Shown: piece after piece, positions 1-10,378 of the stretch
Layout: every line of letters starts with the position of its first letter
Numbering within the stretch: the first letter of the stretch is position 1
Source of the DNA: Clostridium sp.
GTDB taxonomy: Bacteria > Bacillota_I > Bacilli_A > Acholeplasmatales > Anaeroplasmataceae
Assembly (NCBI GenBank): GCA_022010015.1
Contig: CP091735.1
Span: 1,860,001 to 1,924,000 of the forward strand
Reading direction: 5' to 3'
DNA: 64,000 bases
Made by a program: the position numbers and the translations under genes
The notes under the pieces: model-generated
The model's database searches: none
Seen by the model: the letters and a program-made list of their open reading frames with translations, nothing else
What the model was told of the DNA's origin: nothing

Positions 1-2578
1 TAGCTTCGATTTTAAATCATTAATAAAATTAAGAGCCTCTAAAGGTGTAAGCATATTAACATCAACAGCTTGTAGCTGCTCTTTTATTTCATTTAGCTTA
101 TTCTCATTTTTAATCTCTGGCTGTTCTTCATAAGCCTCAAAGTTAAACAAATCCATATGCGCTCCACTTTGAGACTTATTATCAGCCTCTAAAACATTTA
201 ATATTTGTTTGCTTCTTTCGATTAATGATTTAGGAAGGCCAGCTAATGAGGCAACATTTATACCATAGCTTTTATCAGTTGGACCATCTAACACCTTATG
301 AAGAAAGGCTACACCATTATCAGTTTCCTTAGCCTCAACATGAACATTTTTCAAGCGCTTCAAGGTTCCCTCTAAGGCTACAAGCTCATGATAATGGGTT
401 GAAAACAAGGTAACAGCTCCAATTCTTTCATGAATATATTCTAATATAGCCTGAGCAAGTGCCATACCATCGAAGGTAGCCGTACCACGACCAATTTCAT
501 CAAATAAAATAAGACTATTTTTTGTTGCATTGCTGATAGCATAATTTGCCTCCATCATTTCAACCATAAATGTAGATTGCCCACTTATAATATCATCAGA
601 AGCACCAATTCGTGTGAAAATTTGATCAAATATCATTAGCTTAGCTATACTTGCTGGTACAAATGAACCAATTTGCGCTAAAATAGCAATTTCCGCAAAC
701 ATCTTCATATATGTTGATTTACCGCTCATATTAGGACCAGTTATTAAAATCATATTATAAGAATTAATAATAACATCATTAGAAACGTAATTTTTCTTTA
801 ACTAAGCTTTCAAGCACAGGGTGTCTACCATTTATAATATTTACACTTCTATCATTTGAAAATGTTGGTCTAACATAATGACATTTCATACTTACTATAG
901 AAAAAAAGCTATCATTACATCAACGTGAGCAATTAAATTTGCTAAAGCCTGTAGGGAGAAAAATATACTTACTTACATCATCTCTTATTGAAGTAAAAAT
1001 ATCATATTCTAAATTCTCAATTTGTTCCTTAGAATGAATTACAATTTCTTCGTATTTTTTTAATTCTGGAGTTATGAATCTTTCCGCATTTGCCAAGGTT
1101 TGTTTTCTTTCATAGGTTGTATCATCAGGCAAATTGGCAACTGCACCCTTACTTACCTCAATATAATAACCGAATACGCGATTATAGCCAACCTTTAAGG
1201 TTTTAATTCCCGTATGTTCTCTTTCGTGCTCCTCAAAATCCGAAATCCATTTCTTACTATTGTTGCTAATGTCCTTTATTTCATCAAGCTTAGCATTATA
1301 TCCTTCCTTAATCATTCCACCTTCTTTAATAGTAAATGGCGGATTATCAACAAGGCTATCCTCTAATAACTTATATAATTCCGGATGTGGATTAAGCGTT
1401 TTTCCAAGCTTTTCTATTTCAATTTGATCAATACCTTCCAATAGCTCTTTAATTCTTGGCATATTCGAAAGTGATCTTCTTAGTTGAACAAGATCCTTAG
1501 CATTGGCACCACCACATGAAATTCTACCAAGAATTCTTTCTAAATCATAAACTGTTTTCAAGCATTCTCTTATTTCTTCTCTTGCAACATAATTATTGTT
1601 GAAGGCCTGAACACAATCTAACCTTTGTTCGATTTCTTCTTGATTAACAAGAGGTCTATCTAAATATCTATGAAGCATTCTTGATCCCATTGCTGTTTCA
1701 CATTCATCAAGCAGCCATAACAATGATCCACTTTTTTTGTTCCTGTTCTTAGTGTTTCTGTAAGTTCTAAATTTCTTTTTAGTAAAGGCATCAAGTCTTA
1801 AATAATCATTAGATGAATAAAACTCCATCTTTTGCATATGCTTAATTTCTTGTTTTTTTGCGTATTAATTATATAATTGAGTAATATCCCTATAACATAA
1901 TGATATTCCTTAGCAATTTCTGCACATACGTAATTTAAATATTTAGGAATCTCTTTATTTTTCCTCAAAAGATATAACTATTTGATAATTATTTCTCAAT
2001 AAATCCAAATTATTTTTTTATTAAAGCTAGGTAGGGTTATAACCTCCTTGGCATGAAGTGATAAAATTTCATTTAATAATAAATCAAAGCTATTAAATAA
2101 TGTTAAAAAAAGCTTTCACCAGTTGAAACATCAGCATAGCATAAGACATATTTTTTTGTTAACATAACCAATACTTACAATATAGTTATTTTTCTTTATC
2201 ATTAAGTCCAAGTTCAACAACAGTACCAGGAGTAATAATTTTAATTACCCCTCTTTTAACAATACCCTTAGCTAAAGCTGGATCTTCAATTTGTTCAGCA
2301 ATGGCCACCTTATGACCATTGTCAACAAGCTTTTTAGCATAAGGAGCATAGGCATGAAAAGGAATTCCACACATTGGAACCCTTTCACTAACACCAGCAT
2401 CCTTACCAGTTAATGCTATTTCTAATACCTTAGAAGCAATAGCAGCATCATCAAAAAACATTTCGTAAAAATCACCAATTCGAAAAAAGACTATCGCATC
2501 CTGATAGTCTTTCTTTAAATCTAGATATTGCTGCATCATTGGTGTAAATTTACTTTTATCAATATCTAAAAAATTCAT
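1..2578 (-). CDS. mutS: DNA mismatch repair protein MutS (3' end runs off window)
   Basis: MutS recognises mismatches and recruits MutL through its ATPase. The N-terminal mismatch-binding domain is clear at 2186-2578 (FRIGDFYEMF, the Phe-x-Glu region). The core/clamp lies at about 920-1837 (GSLLWLLDE). The ATPase is at 1-790, with Walker A GPNMSGKS near 710-740 and Walker B ILFDEIGRG near 490-520. The start at 2578 has an AAGGTGA ribosome site. The length fits the usual ~860 residues, so only a few C-terminal codons are missing. The frame is broken repeatedly: near 789 (A4 to A5), 901 (A5 to A7), 1733, 1777 and 1855, and the 1860-2185 stretch is badly scrambled. Each repair removes bases and restores family spacing. 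It lies downstream of cotE as in Bacillus, but two extra genes intervene. Confidence 0.95.
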
Positions 2579-2590
2579 TCTTTCACCTTA

Positions 2591-3060
2591 CTACTTAATC
2601 ATCTTAGCAACAGGCTCAGCAATCTTCTTCATAAAATCACTAAAGCCCTTAAGCTTACTATCAAAGAAGCTTACAATATTACTAAAGAATGGTGCGGCAG
2701 CATTCTTAGCATATATAACAAATGTTACATATAAGAAAATAAATGCTAACAATAAAATAAGGAAAAATAGTACCAATTATACGATGTCTCTTACTAGCAC
2801 GTCTTTGTTTTTCAATTTCACGAGCTTGCATCAAATATAAATAATTTTCAATTGTTTGACCATCCTCATTATTAGCAAGACCCTTCTTGCTGATACGTTT
2901 AACATCCTTTTTAATATTCTTAATAGACTTCTTTTTGATTCTTTTTTGCATTCTTACGCTCTAAATGAGCCTTACGCTTTTGCATTTGCTTAGATAAAAC
3001 AACCTCATCAGTCACATTTTTATCTTCAAACTTAGGCTTATCATTTTTGGAAGCATTCAT
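2591..3060 (-). CDS. Basic coiled-coil protein with one C-terminal membrane segment
   Basis: I do not recognise a named family. After repair (extra A near 2932, extra T near 2766) the protein is about 155 residues. It has an acidic/basic N-terminus, then a very lysine- and arginine-rich stretch with KxxK spacing. One hydrophobic segment follows (FLILLLAFIFLYVTFVIYA), then an amphipathic tail ending KKIAEPVAKMIK. The basic side should stay in the cytoplasm, so a single-pass membrane protein is likely. Its start overlaps the 3' end of the gene upstream and it lies 12 bases from mutS, whose ribosome site follows its stop. The three are probably co-transcribed. Function unknown. Confidence 0.6.
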
Positions 3061-4652
3061 TTGCTATTTCTTCATCATAATTCTTATTTTTCTAATGTTT
3101 CATCATTAATTGTAACATCCTTATGAGCCATCTCGTATTTAGCAGTTGTTGCTGGCATCATCTCGTGAATAGTTGCTCTTATAGCCTGAACAATTGTATC
3201 AGTATCAATTGCTTCATGATTTACAACCTCATTATGAGGAACATTAGCTAAAACATAAGCTTTAATTTCTTCCTTTGATTTATTTAAAGCGTCGAAGCTA
3301 TTTTTCTTTAATCTTTTTCCTCAACAATTTGGGATAATTCTTCTTTAGATAGAGTTTGAGTAGGAGAAATTTTTAGAAATTCTTTCATTTACTAACTCTA
3401 ATACCTTTTTCTTGCTCATTACTTAAATCATCCTTAGTTGCAAAAATTATTGGTATCAATCACTTTTTTTGATTAATTAGCTTTTTCTATTTCTTCATCA
3501 TTTACATTGTTAAACTTAGCGCTATTAACCTTTTTCCTCAACAATTTTATTTACAGTATTAGTATCAGTTAAATTTTTTTAGAAGCTAGAGTTTCTAAAA
3601 ACGACTTTTTTTCAACTAAGGCCTTTAAATCATCCTCATTAATACTAAAACTTTCTTTTATAGGAGATTCTTCTATAGCTGGTTCAGCAGTCTTTTTCTT
3701 CAACAGTAGGCTCAACTCTTGCAATAACAGCCTCTGGCTCTATGGCTTCCTTTTGAACAGGCTCTTCAGCTTGAACTATTACATCCTTAACATATTCTTC
3801 CTTGAATTCAAATTCATTTTCAGGAATTTGATTTAAGCTAACCATCTTACACTTAAGAAGATTAGCCTTCTTTGCGGCTCTAATAATGAAATCAACAAGT
3901 TCATCCTTCTTAAGCTCTACAGATAGCTTAATACCATTTATTTTAGCAAATCTTTGAAGCATTAAAACAGGCATTAAATCAAGCTTAGCTTTAGTTTCCT
4001 CATCAAGTTTATTTTTCTTCCTCTAAACGCTCACAAATTAATTTTTTTCTAATTCTTCACGCTTTAGACGACGAGGAATATTTAAATTATATTTTGCACC
4101 TATTTCTCTAAGCTCTGTAATAGTTGAACTTTTAACTAATGTTGATTGGAATGTATCATAGCCTAAGCCATCAAATTCCTCATCGAAATCAACAAATGCT
4201 GGATTAATTAAAACCTCATAAGAATTAAAATCATTATTCAATTGTTCCTTCTTTAAGGTAAGTAGGTAGCTAAGCTCACTTTCAACAAGCTTAAGCTCAT
4301 CTGCATTAGCTAAAATTAGCTTCCATAAATTCTTAACATATTGACCAAAAAGCGTATCATTTACAATCGTTGCCATAAAATTTTGTAGTTGGTATTCAGA
4401 AAATGAATTATATGACAATAATCTATAACGCATCTCATCAGTTAAAACAAGCTGCTTAGAAATCTTAACCTGATCATTTAAAACACTTCTTAGAGCAAGC
4501 ATATTAAGTGCTCTTGGCATTTTAACCTCTCTATTTAGAAAAAAATCAGAGATTTGTTTACCACTTAAATTAGCAAGATTGTCTATAACATAATCATATG
4601 TATATTCCTTTGAACCTATCACAACTTGATTCTCTAAAGCATTAATATTCAT
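3041..4652 (-). CDS. Protein with repeated SAP/HeH-like helix-extended-helix motifs
   Basis: No named family recognised. The repaired protein is about 530 residues. The start at 4652 (ATG after GGAGG) is preferred over the adjacent TTG. It contains several short units of the form L-x-x-x-A-x-x-x-x-I-x-(4-6)-L-K-K-x-E-L-x-x-x-I: LREIGAKYNLNIPRRLKREE, LQRFAKINGIKLSVELKKDE, and a shorter one near 3330-3400 ending SKEELSQIVE. This spacing resembles the SAP/Rho-N helix-extended-loop-helix fold, which often binds nucleic acid. The middle (about 3680-3800) is a Glu/Pro/Val-rich linker. Breaks lie near 4033, 3705, 3570 and 3300-3400. It sits between cotE and mutS, so a spore or chromosome role is possible, but that is inference. 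Confidence 0.62.
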
Positions 4653-4783
4653 CAAAGTTCCTCCACAATTATTTGTAATCTTATAAAAAAATATCTATGT
4701 TAATATGATAAACTATTTTTGATCATTTTTTTACAAGTGCTAAACTAAAATTTTTTTGCTACAAAAAGCCATTTTTCACGACG

Positions 4784-4813
4784 AAAAAAAGAATGAATAA
4801 TATAAATTCACTC
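4784..4813 (-). terminator. Intrinsic terminator after cotE
   Basis: On the minus strand a GAGTGAAT / ATTCATTC stem (one G-U pair) is followed directly by seven T. It lies just past the cotE stop and separates cotE from the repeat-protein/mutS unit. Confidence 0.7.
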
Positions 4814-4814
4814 T

Positions 4815-5331
4815 TTATTTAAAAAAATCTTCGTCAACGTCAATATCTAAATCCTCAATATCATCTTGAGGCTCAGTTTGTGTAAAAACCGTCACCTGCA
4901 TTTTAGTTTCTCCTATGACCTCAGCTAGTATTTCCATTGTAACATCTACATCCAAACCATCTTCTAAAAATTTTTAGCATTAGTAACAGTTGGATGTGCT
5001 AATACCTTAGCAATTATATCATCATTATTATCCAAATAATTCTTGACAACCTGTTTAACCTTTATATCCTTTTTATATATTTTTATCTTTTCACGCAAAA
5101 CCTCAGTTTTTCGTGTTTTTGTAAATAGGAATACCAGACATTTAATTCATATTGTCCTTCAATTGTAACAACATCGGCATTTTTTTATAGGCTTCAAATT
5201 CATGGTTAATTATCCAACAGCCTAAAAATACTATAAGGATGGGTTGAAGATTCGATATGTTCATGCATATTAAATAGTTTTTTTCCTTTAGCAACAACTG
5301 CTTTAGTTACTATTTCTCTAATTTCGTTCAT
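4815..5331 (-). CDS. cotE: Outer spore coat morphogenetic protein CotE
   Basis: CotE assembles the outer coat layer around the forespore in Bacillus. The start at 5331 follows a strong AGGAGGGG site. The protein begins MNEIREIVTKAVVAKGKK, close to Bacillus CotE. After repair near 5222 it continues IFGCWIINHEFEA and then NVWYSYKNTKTEV, the signature core of the family. The later EILAEVIGETKMQV block and a very acidic C-terminus (DIEDLDIDVDEDF) are also CotE-like. Repaired length is about 170 residues, near the usual 180. Breaks lie near 5222, 5185, 5110 and 4970. It has its own terminator, and an unusual long inverted repeat lies upstream. It shares the rny-miaB-ricA-cotE-mutS order with Bacillus. 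Confidence 0.92.
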
Positions 5332-5387
5332 AATTCCCCTCCTAATATATCTTATGCACGAAATAAAAAAAAGTGCTAAAGCATTGC

Positions 5388-5421
5388 GATTGGAATTAAT
5401 ATTTAGCAATTAATTCCAATC
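5388..5421. repeat. 13-bp perfect inverted repeat upstream of cotE
   Basis: GATTGGAATTAAT at 5388-5400 and ATTAATTCCAATC at 5409-5421 are exact complements around an 8-base loop. It lies about 57 bases before the cotE start, in the leader or promoter. No T tract follows directly on either strand, so a simple terminator is unlikely. A smaller TGCT/AGCA hairpin followed by eight T lies between it and the gene. It could be an operator, an RNA processing or stability hairpin, or an mRNA switch. Confidence 0.7.
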
Positions 5422-5482
5422 TAGCCTTCCCCCAAGCAATTATTTTACTCTTTTTTTTCAAAATAGCAAATCACCCTAAAAT

Positions 5483-5525
5483 AACAAAATTAACGCTTTT
5501 TTTAATCTTAAATAAAAGCGTCAAT
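5483..5525 (-). terminator. Terminator of the ABC/FtsX operon
   Basis: On the minus strand TTGACGCTTTT pairs with AAAAAAAGCGTTAA around an A/T loop and is followed by TTTTG. It lies about 105 bases past the permease stop. Confidence 0.55.
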
Positions 5526-5629
5526 TAATTCTTCTTATTTTATTAACATTTACCAAAAATTATCTAAAAAAACGTCGACTTTAATTATTTTTCCTTTAAG
5601 TCAAAAAAATTATACTTCTATTATTTGCT

Positions 5630-6067
5630 TTATAAATTACAAACGTAATAAAAAAACATAAATATTAAAAAGAGGAGTAACAACTAAAAATCAAAGAAAC
5701 TGGATACATAAGAAAATCAAGCTTAAGCATTATATCTAAGCCATTTTTTTCATAATTATTAATTATCTTATTCATTACTAATGACATTATTAAGCATAAA
5801 CTAAAAAGAAATAATAACTGATAATATTAAAGGCTTTTTTTAACAATCAATAGTAATTCCCAATAATTTAATCTAAAAAAACATCATATGATGTTCCACC
5901 CATGGCTTTAAGCATTCCAATAAATGGCTGTCTTAATTTGTAAAAAAATATAAATATATTTAAAAATAGACTAATAATTGTAATCAAAAAGATTATAAAT
6001 ATATTAGTCTTCTTACTTGTTTTTTTAAGGTAATTAAAGATAGCTTAATTAGATTAGATGACTTCAT
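5630..6067 (-). CDS. Small FtsX-type ABC transporter permease
   Basis: The repaired protein is about 140 residues with an N-terminal transmembrane segment (IFIIFLITIISLFLNIFIFF), then KLRQPFIGMLKAMGGTSYD. That is the cytoplasmic motif of the FtsX/MacB permease domain, which usually reads 'K-x-x-G-x-L-K-A-x-G'. Two or three more hydrophobic segments follow. The start ATG at 6067 overlaps the TGA of the ATPase gene (ATGA), indicating translational coupling. It is far shorter than a full MacB permease and seems to be only the C-terminal FtsX module, so the true size is uncertain given breaks near 6020, 5875, 5830 and 5690. With the ATPase and the small secreted protein it forms an accessory transporter unit. 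Confidence 0.6.
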
Positions 6068-6752
6068 TTTTCTATGCTACCATCCTTTTAATCTAATAAT
6101 TTCATCTGCATATTTTTCTAGCATCATCTTCATTATGTGTAACTAAAACTATCGTCTTACCATTACTAGCTAAATCTTTTAAAATATCCAAAACTATCTT
6201 ACCATTCTCACTATCTAGGTTTCCTGTTGGTTCATCTGCTAAAATAACGTCAGGATTTAGGGCAAGTGCTCTAGCTATTGCTACTCTTTGTTTTTCACCA
6301 CCAGATAGGTCACAAACCTTCTTATTTTTTTAAGATTAAAAAAATATCTAATTTTTTTGTAATAAATCATCAATTCTATTATTAGCATCATTTTTTTATT
6401 AATATCATCAATCAAAAAAAGGAATTAATAAATTTTTCATAAACCGTAAATGATTTTTTTCAAGATAAAAAAAGCTTGAAAAAAAATAAAGCCAATATTC
6501 TTTCTTCTAAATATTGCAAGCTCTTTATCACTTAGCTTTGCTAGGTTAGTATCATTAATAAAGACATCACCATTTGTAGACAAATCTATCCCACCAATAA
6601 TGTTCATTAAAGTTGTTTTTTTCCGCTACCACTTTTTACCTAAAATAGCAGTTAATAGCGATTCCTTTATTTCAATATTAATATTATTTAAAGCCAAAGT
6701 CCTAGTAGCTTTATCAATATATTCCTTGCTAATATTTTTTTAAACTAATCAT
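6064..6752 (-). CDS. ABC transporter ATP-binding protein (MacB/LolD type)
   Basis: The ATPase partner of the FtsX-type permease. The start MISLKNISKEY at 6752 follows a GTAGGAAAA stretch. Walker A reads GKSGSGKTT after removing extra A at about 6642 and 6620. The signature LSGGEKQRVAIARAL lies near 6260-6310, with Walker B VILADEPTGNLD near 6215-6255. The H-loop is VTHNEDDA near 6130-6150. ADEPTGNLD is characteristic of the MacB/LolD/FtsE class. The 6340-6490 segment is heavily disrupted by runs of seven A or T. Near the 3' end an extra G (6084) must be removed to reach the TGA overlapping the permease start, and that coupling supports the repair. Confidence 0.85.
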
Positions 6753-6765
6753 TCTACAATTTTTC

Positions 6766-7172
6766 CTACTCTGCAGATGTCAACTTCGTATAAGTATATC
6801 CACCATTATTTTTGTATAACTGCCATACATTAGTAGTTTTTCTCAATTCTTTAGAAGCAGCAACTTGAATTTTTAAATTGGTATTTTTCCCAATCATCAT
6901 TCCAATATCCAAATTTTTTTAAAGATGAAATATCAAAAGATTCCATTGTAAAAGCATACCTAGATCAACTGTATCATAAGGATTTTTTTCATCTTTCCAA
7001 TATCTTTTATTAAATATGAACTTCTTCTTACTTCTTTTTTTCATTTGCATCAAACAAATTATCCAACTTTACGCCATTATCCCCAATTTCACTCATTGCA
7101 AATACTTTAAAATAAAACATCAGCATACATACACAAATAAATAAAAAAATATAAACAATTTATTTTTTTCAT
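6766..7172 (-). CDS. Small membrane-anchored or secreted protein of the ABC cluster
   Basis: Not recognised. After repair it is about 130 residues. It begins MKKINCLYFFIYLCMY, a short basic start followed by a hydrophobic segment that could be a signal peptide or anchor. The rest is polar, with KDEKNPYDTVDLG in the middle and a C-terminus ending YTYTKLTSAE. It lies 13 bases upstream of the ABC ATPase on the same strand, so it may be the substrate, a substrate-binding partner or an immunity-type protein. Breaks lie near 7095, 7040, 6985 and 6915, so the internal sequence is uncertain. Confidence 0.42.
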
Positions 7173-7234
7173 TCTATACACTTCACAAATTAGTTCTAAT
7201 CCTTTTTTTAGAATTTCTGTCAACTAATAAATTT

Positions 7235-7258
7235 AAAAAAAGAGCCTAATCAGACTCT
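7235..7258 (-). terminator. Intrinsic terminator after the XRE-linked gene
   Basis: On the minus strand AGAGTC and GGCTCT form a 6-bp stem (one G-U) followed by seven T. It separates the regulator pair from the transporter genes. Confidence 0.65.
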
Positions 7259-8104
7259 GAATTAATTAATTTACAATATCTTGCAATAATCTTATTGGTA
7301 TATTTGTTGTTTATAAATCTCATCTTATTAATATATTGTTTCTAAAAAAATAAAATGCAAGCCTCATATTTTTTTGACAGCTAAAATAAATATCAACAAT
7401 ATAATCAATAGCTTCAAAGGCTCTATCAATATTAAAAATCATCCTTTTGCAATTAAAAAGACATTGATTAAAAAAACAACACTGCATTATAACTTCTCTT
7501 ATTTTTTTCAATTCACAATTAGCTAAAATATAACTACAAAACCATTTAAGATTCGGATTATTAAAATATTCTAAACTAACCATTTCCAAATTATCAGATA
7601 AAGAAAAAAATATTTTTAATACAATACACCTTAATAGCTTTATGCCACCATCAAAATAATCTAAATTAAATATAGCTAAATAATTTAAATCTTCTTCATT
7701 ACAGGGCTTTTTAGTAATTATTTTTTCTAGTATCTTAATCAATATAAAAATAGGCTTCAAATAATTATTTTCTCGGATAAATCCATCTAATCGCATAGCT
7801 TCCTTATCAAGCTCTACCTCATTATAATAATATAAGTAATTTAAAATATTATTTAAGCAATCTTCATATGCTTCCTTTGAATGCTTAGGCTTATTATATC
7901 TAAAAAAATTTAAAATGATGCTTATATTATCATTCTTAACAAAAATTCATTAATCTGTTAGTTCTATAGGTTGAATCTGGGATATTTAATAATTCAAGAA
8001 TTTCCTTTTTTTAGTTCTATTCTTAATTTTAAATAAGGAATCAAAGAAATAAAAAAATAATGCCTAGTTGAATTAAAATAATTATCTAAATTTATTAATT
8101 TCAT
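7246..8104 (-). CDS. Hypothetical alpha-helical protein paired with XRE regulator
   Basis: No family recognised. It begins MKLINLDNYFNSTRHYFF only 5 bases after the XRE stop. The best uninterrupted piece is 7320-7796, 158 residues rich in Leu, Ile, Phe, Asn and Cys, and probably all alpha-helical. The 5' part (7797-8104) is broken near 7945 and 8010. The stop is unsure: 7320 in the frame as read, or about 7246 after repair. A separate DNA-binding ORF followed by a larger helical protein resembles a split Rgg/PlcR-like regulator with a helical sensor domain. That is only a structural guess. No membrane topology is obvious. Confidence 0.45.
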
Positions 8105-8109
8105 TATTT

Positions 8110-8305
8110 TTAAAAGTTAATTAGCTCTGACACACTCATACCAAACGCATTAGCAATTCTAAATAAAATCAAACTATTAGGAAATACCTTCCCAGTTTCA
8201 ATAGCACTAAGTGAACGTTCAGCAATATTAACAACAAATGCTAATTCAAATTGTGTCATATTTTTTTCTTTTTCTTAATTCAACAATTCTTCTACCCAAT
8301 TTCAT
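8110..8305 (-). CDS. XRE-family helix-turn-helix regulator
   Basis: A 64-residue DNA-binding protein, essentially one HTH_3 domain. It begins MKLGRRIVELRKRKNMTQFE (after removing one A near 8265) and continues with the recognition region AERSLSAIETGKVFPNSLIL, then FRIANAFGMSVSELINF. The T-Q-F-E-L-A...S-x-I-E-x-G pattern is typical of XRE repressors. Start 8305 has a CAGGAGAT site. It is followed at once by the helical unknown protein and then the ABC cluster, so it may regulate this island. The island interrupts the otherwise conserved ricA-cotE order. Confidence 0.85.
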
Positions 8306-8482
8306 TTTTTTATCTCCTGTTCTTCCGCCCTGCAAACAATCTTGCTCAAGTGTCATCACCATACTAATTATCTAACACTAAAAAAAATAAATACCACGAT
8401 GTTAACATCATATTTGCTAATTTTTTTCAACTTTTTTTGCCATATTAACTGTTTTTTTCGATATTTTTTTCTCAATTAATGT

Positions 8483-8513
8483 AAAAAAAAGATAAGCCCT
8501 GATAAGCCTATCT
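8483..8513 (-). terminator. Intrinsic terminator after ricA
   Basis: On the minus strand AGATAGGC pairs with GCTTATCT (one G-U) around TTATCAGG, followed by eight T. It marks the end of the rny-to-ricA block. Confidence 0.7.
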
Positions 8514-8848
8514 CTATAATATTTTTTTATTAATTTCCTCTTCAATAGTCTTAGAAACATTTACTAAAAACTAAATCAACCTCTTCTAATAAATCAAAAT
8601 ATTCACTAACACTTGGTAAATCCCTAAAGCGAGAAAGCTTGTCATTATAAAAAGTCATTATATTCCTTATAAGCCTTTAAATCTCCCTTTGATTTAGCCA
8701 AAACCATTTTTTTGAATTTTTTTAATTTCTGAAAAATCTTCTATTTAAGTCTTCATCATTATCAATTATTTTTTCAAGCTCGTGAATTCTTTTAACCTCT
8801 TCCTCTTTAGTAAATGCTTCGATTAAATCTCTTTTTAGGATCACTCAC
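8514..8848 (-). CDS. ricA: RicA/YmcA regulatory protein (YlbF/YmcA family)
   Basis: RicA forms the RicA-RicF-RicT complex, which in Bacillus affects RNase Y-dependent mRNA maturation, competence, biofilm formation and sporulation. The repaired protein (~110 residues) starts GTG at 8848, with the GGTGA site overlapping the miaB stop. Features include VKRIHELEKIIDNDEDLNRR, then FSEIKKIQKMVLAKSKGD, KAYKEYN, LPSVSEYFDLLEEVD. This is the helical YlbF/YmcA fold in family order. Breaks lie near 8834, 8743, 8717, 8708, 8655 and 8565. Its position directly after miaB, as in Bacillus (ymcB-ymcA), supports the call. The exact stop depends on an A7 run near 8522. Confidence 0.86.
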
Positions 8849-8853
8849 AAAGC

Positions 8854-10281
8854 TCACCAATTAAGAACCAAGTTTTTAGCCTCTGTAACTCTTACCTTAA
8901 CAATTTTACCAATTAATGATAAATCATTTGATTTAAAATGAGTTAGCTTTAAATGCTCAGAATAGCCACACATCATACCCTCGCCATTTTTACTTTCACC
9001 ATCAACTAAAACAAGAACCTCTTTGTTTAAGAATCTTTGATTACCTTTTAAATAGCCAGCATTAACAAGTTCATTTAAACGATGAAGACGATCTCTTTTT
9101 TCCTCATCAGAAATGCTATCATCCATTTTTGCAGCTGGAGTTCCCTCACGCTTAGAATAAATAAAGGTAAATGCTCCTTCATAACCAACATTTCTAACGA
9201 GCTTCAAAGTATTTTGAAATTGTTCTTCAGTCTCATTTGGAAAACCTACAATTATATCTGTAGTAATAGATATTCCTGGCACTGCCTTTTTTTAAGGCTT
9301 CAATTTTTTTGCATATACTCCTCATATGTGTATTTACGATTCATTTTCTTTAATACTTCATTATCGCCAGATTGAACTGGTAAATGAAGTTGAGGCATTA
9401 CACTCTTACATTCAGCCATAGCCATTATTGTTTTCATATCTAAATCACGAGGATGGGAAGTTGTATATCTAATTCTTTCAATTCCGGTTTTTATCTAAAT
9501 CATACAATAAATCACCAAATGTATAGTCAGAGCCCAAGTCCTTACCATAAGCATTAACATTTTGGCCTAAAAGAGTGACCTCCTTATAGCCATTTGCTAC
9601 TAGCTCCTTAACCTCAGCAATAATTTCATCTTTAGAACGTGAACGCTCCTTACCTCTAGTATAAGGAACAATACAATATGTACAAAACTCATCACAACCA
9701 TACATAATATTTACCCAAGCCTTATGATGAGACTCCCTAATTTTAGGCGCGTGCTCTAAAATACTACCCTCACCAGAAATAACCTCAACAACCTTGGCCT
9801 TAGATAAATAAGCCTGATAAATAAGCTTAGGAAGTGAATTTATATTATGTGTACCAAAAAAATTAAATCAACAAAGCTATAGGTTTCAAGTAATCTTTTT
9901 TTGTAGCATTCTCCTCTTGAGGCATGCAGCCACAAATACCAATTAGCATATCAGGATTTTCACGCTTTGCTCCCTTAAGATTACCTAAAACACCCCAAAT
10001 TCTATTTTCAGCATTTTCTCTTATAGCACAGGTATTTAATAAAACCACATCACAGGTATAGGGATCTTCTCCACGCTTATATCCCATTTCCTCTAAAATA
10101 CCACTTATGACTTCACTATCGGCCTCATTACCTTGACAGCCATAGGTAAAAATATGATAGGTTTTGCCAATACCTAATTTTTTTATATTCATCCTTCATC
10201 TCATATTCGATGGTAGGAACCTCTTTTTAAACGCATTCTTGCCTCTTTAAAATTTGGCATTGCTAATTTAATATTCTTCAT
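8854..10281 (-). CDS. miaB: tRNA-2-methylthio-N6-isopentenyladenosine synthase MiaB
   Basis: A radical-SAM methylthiotransferase that adds the ms2 group to i6A37 of tRNAs. The UPF0004 domain with its auxiliary cluster cysteines is seen in TYGCQGNEADSEV, LLNTCAIRENAE and IGICGCMPQE. The radical-SAM motif YGCDEFCTYCIVPYTRGKER (C-x3-C-x2-C) lies near 9650-9705. TTDIIVGFPNETEEQF and the C-terminal TRAM domain follow. Start 10281 (MKNIKLAMPNFKEA) uses an AAAAGGTGAT site. The frame breaks near 10235, 10180, 9898, 9855, 9487, 9308 and 9283. At the last two, removing one base each restores exactly the Bacillus MiaB spacing, which shows they are +1 insertions. ricA follows by overlap. Confidence 0.97.
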
Positions 10282-10341
10282 TAATTTATCACCTTTTGAT
10301 ATTATACAACATTTTTTTGAAATAAATAAAGAGTATAAAAG

Positions 10342-10367
10342 AAAAAAATGGTACCTGCGATACCATT
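10342..10367 (-). terminator. Intrinsic terminator after spoVS
   Basis: On the minus strand ATGGTA TCGCAGG TACCAT is followed by seven T, directly after the spoVS stop. Confidence 0.85.
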
Positions 10368-10378
10368 TCATTCATTTT

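Noticed and set aside
920..2578. mutS, miaB, hisS, tgt and others as pseudogenes
   Set aside because: Too many essential genes are hit, always at homopolymers, and repaired sequences keep all catalytic motifs.
9082..9375. 97-residue plus-strand open frame inside miaB
   Set aside because: Antisense shadow of miaB; no ribosome site and no recognisable protein.
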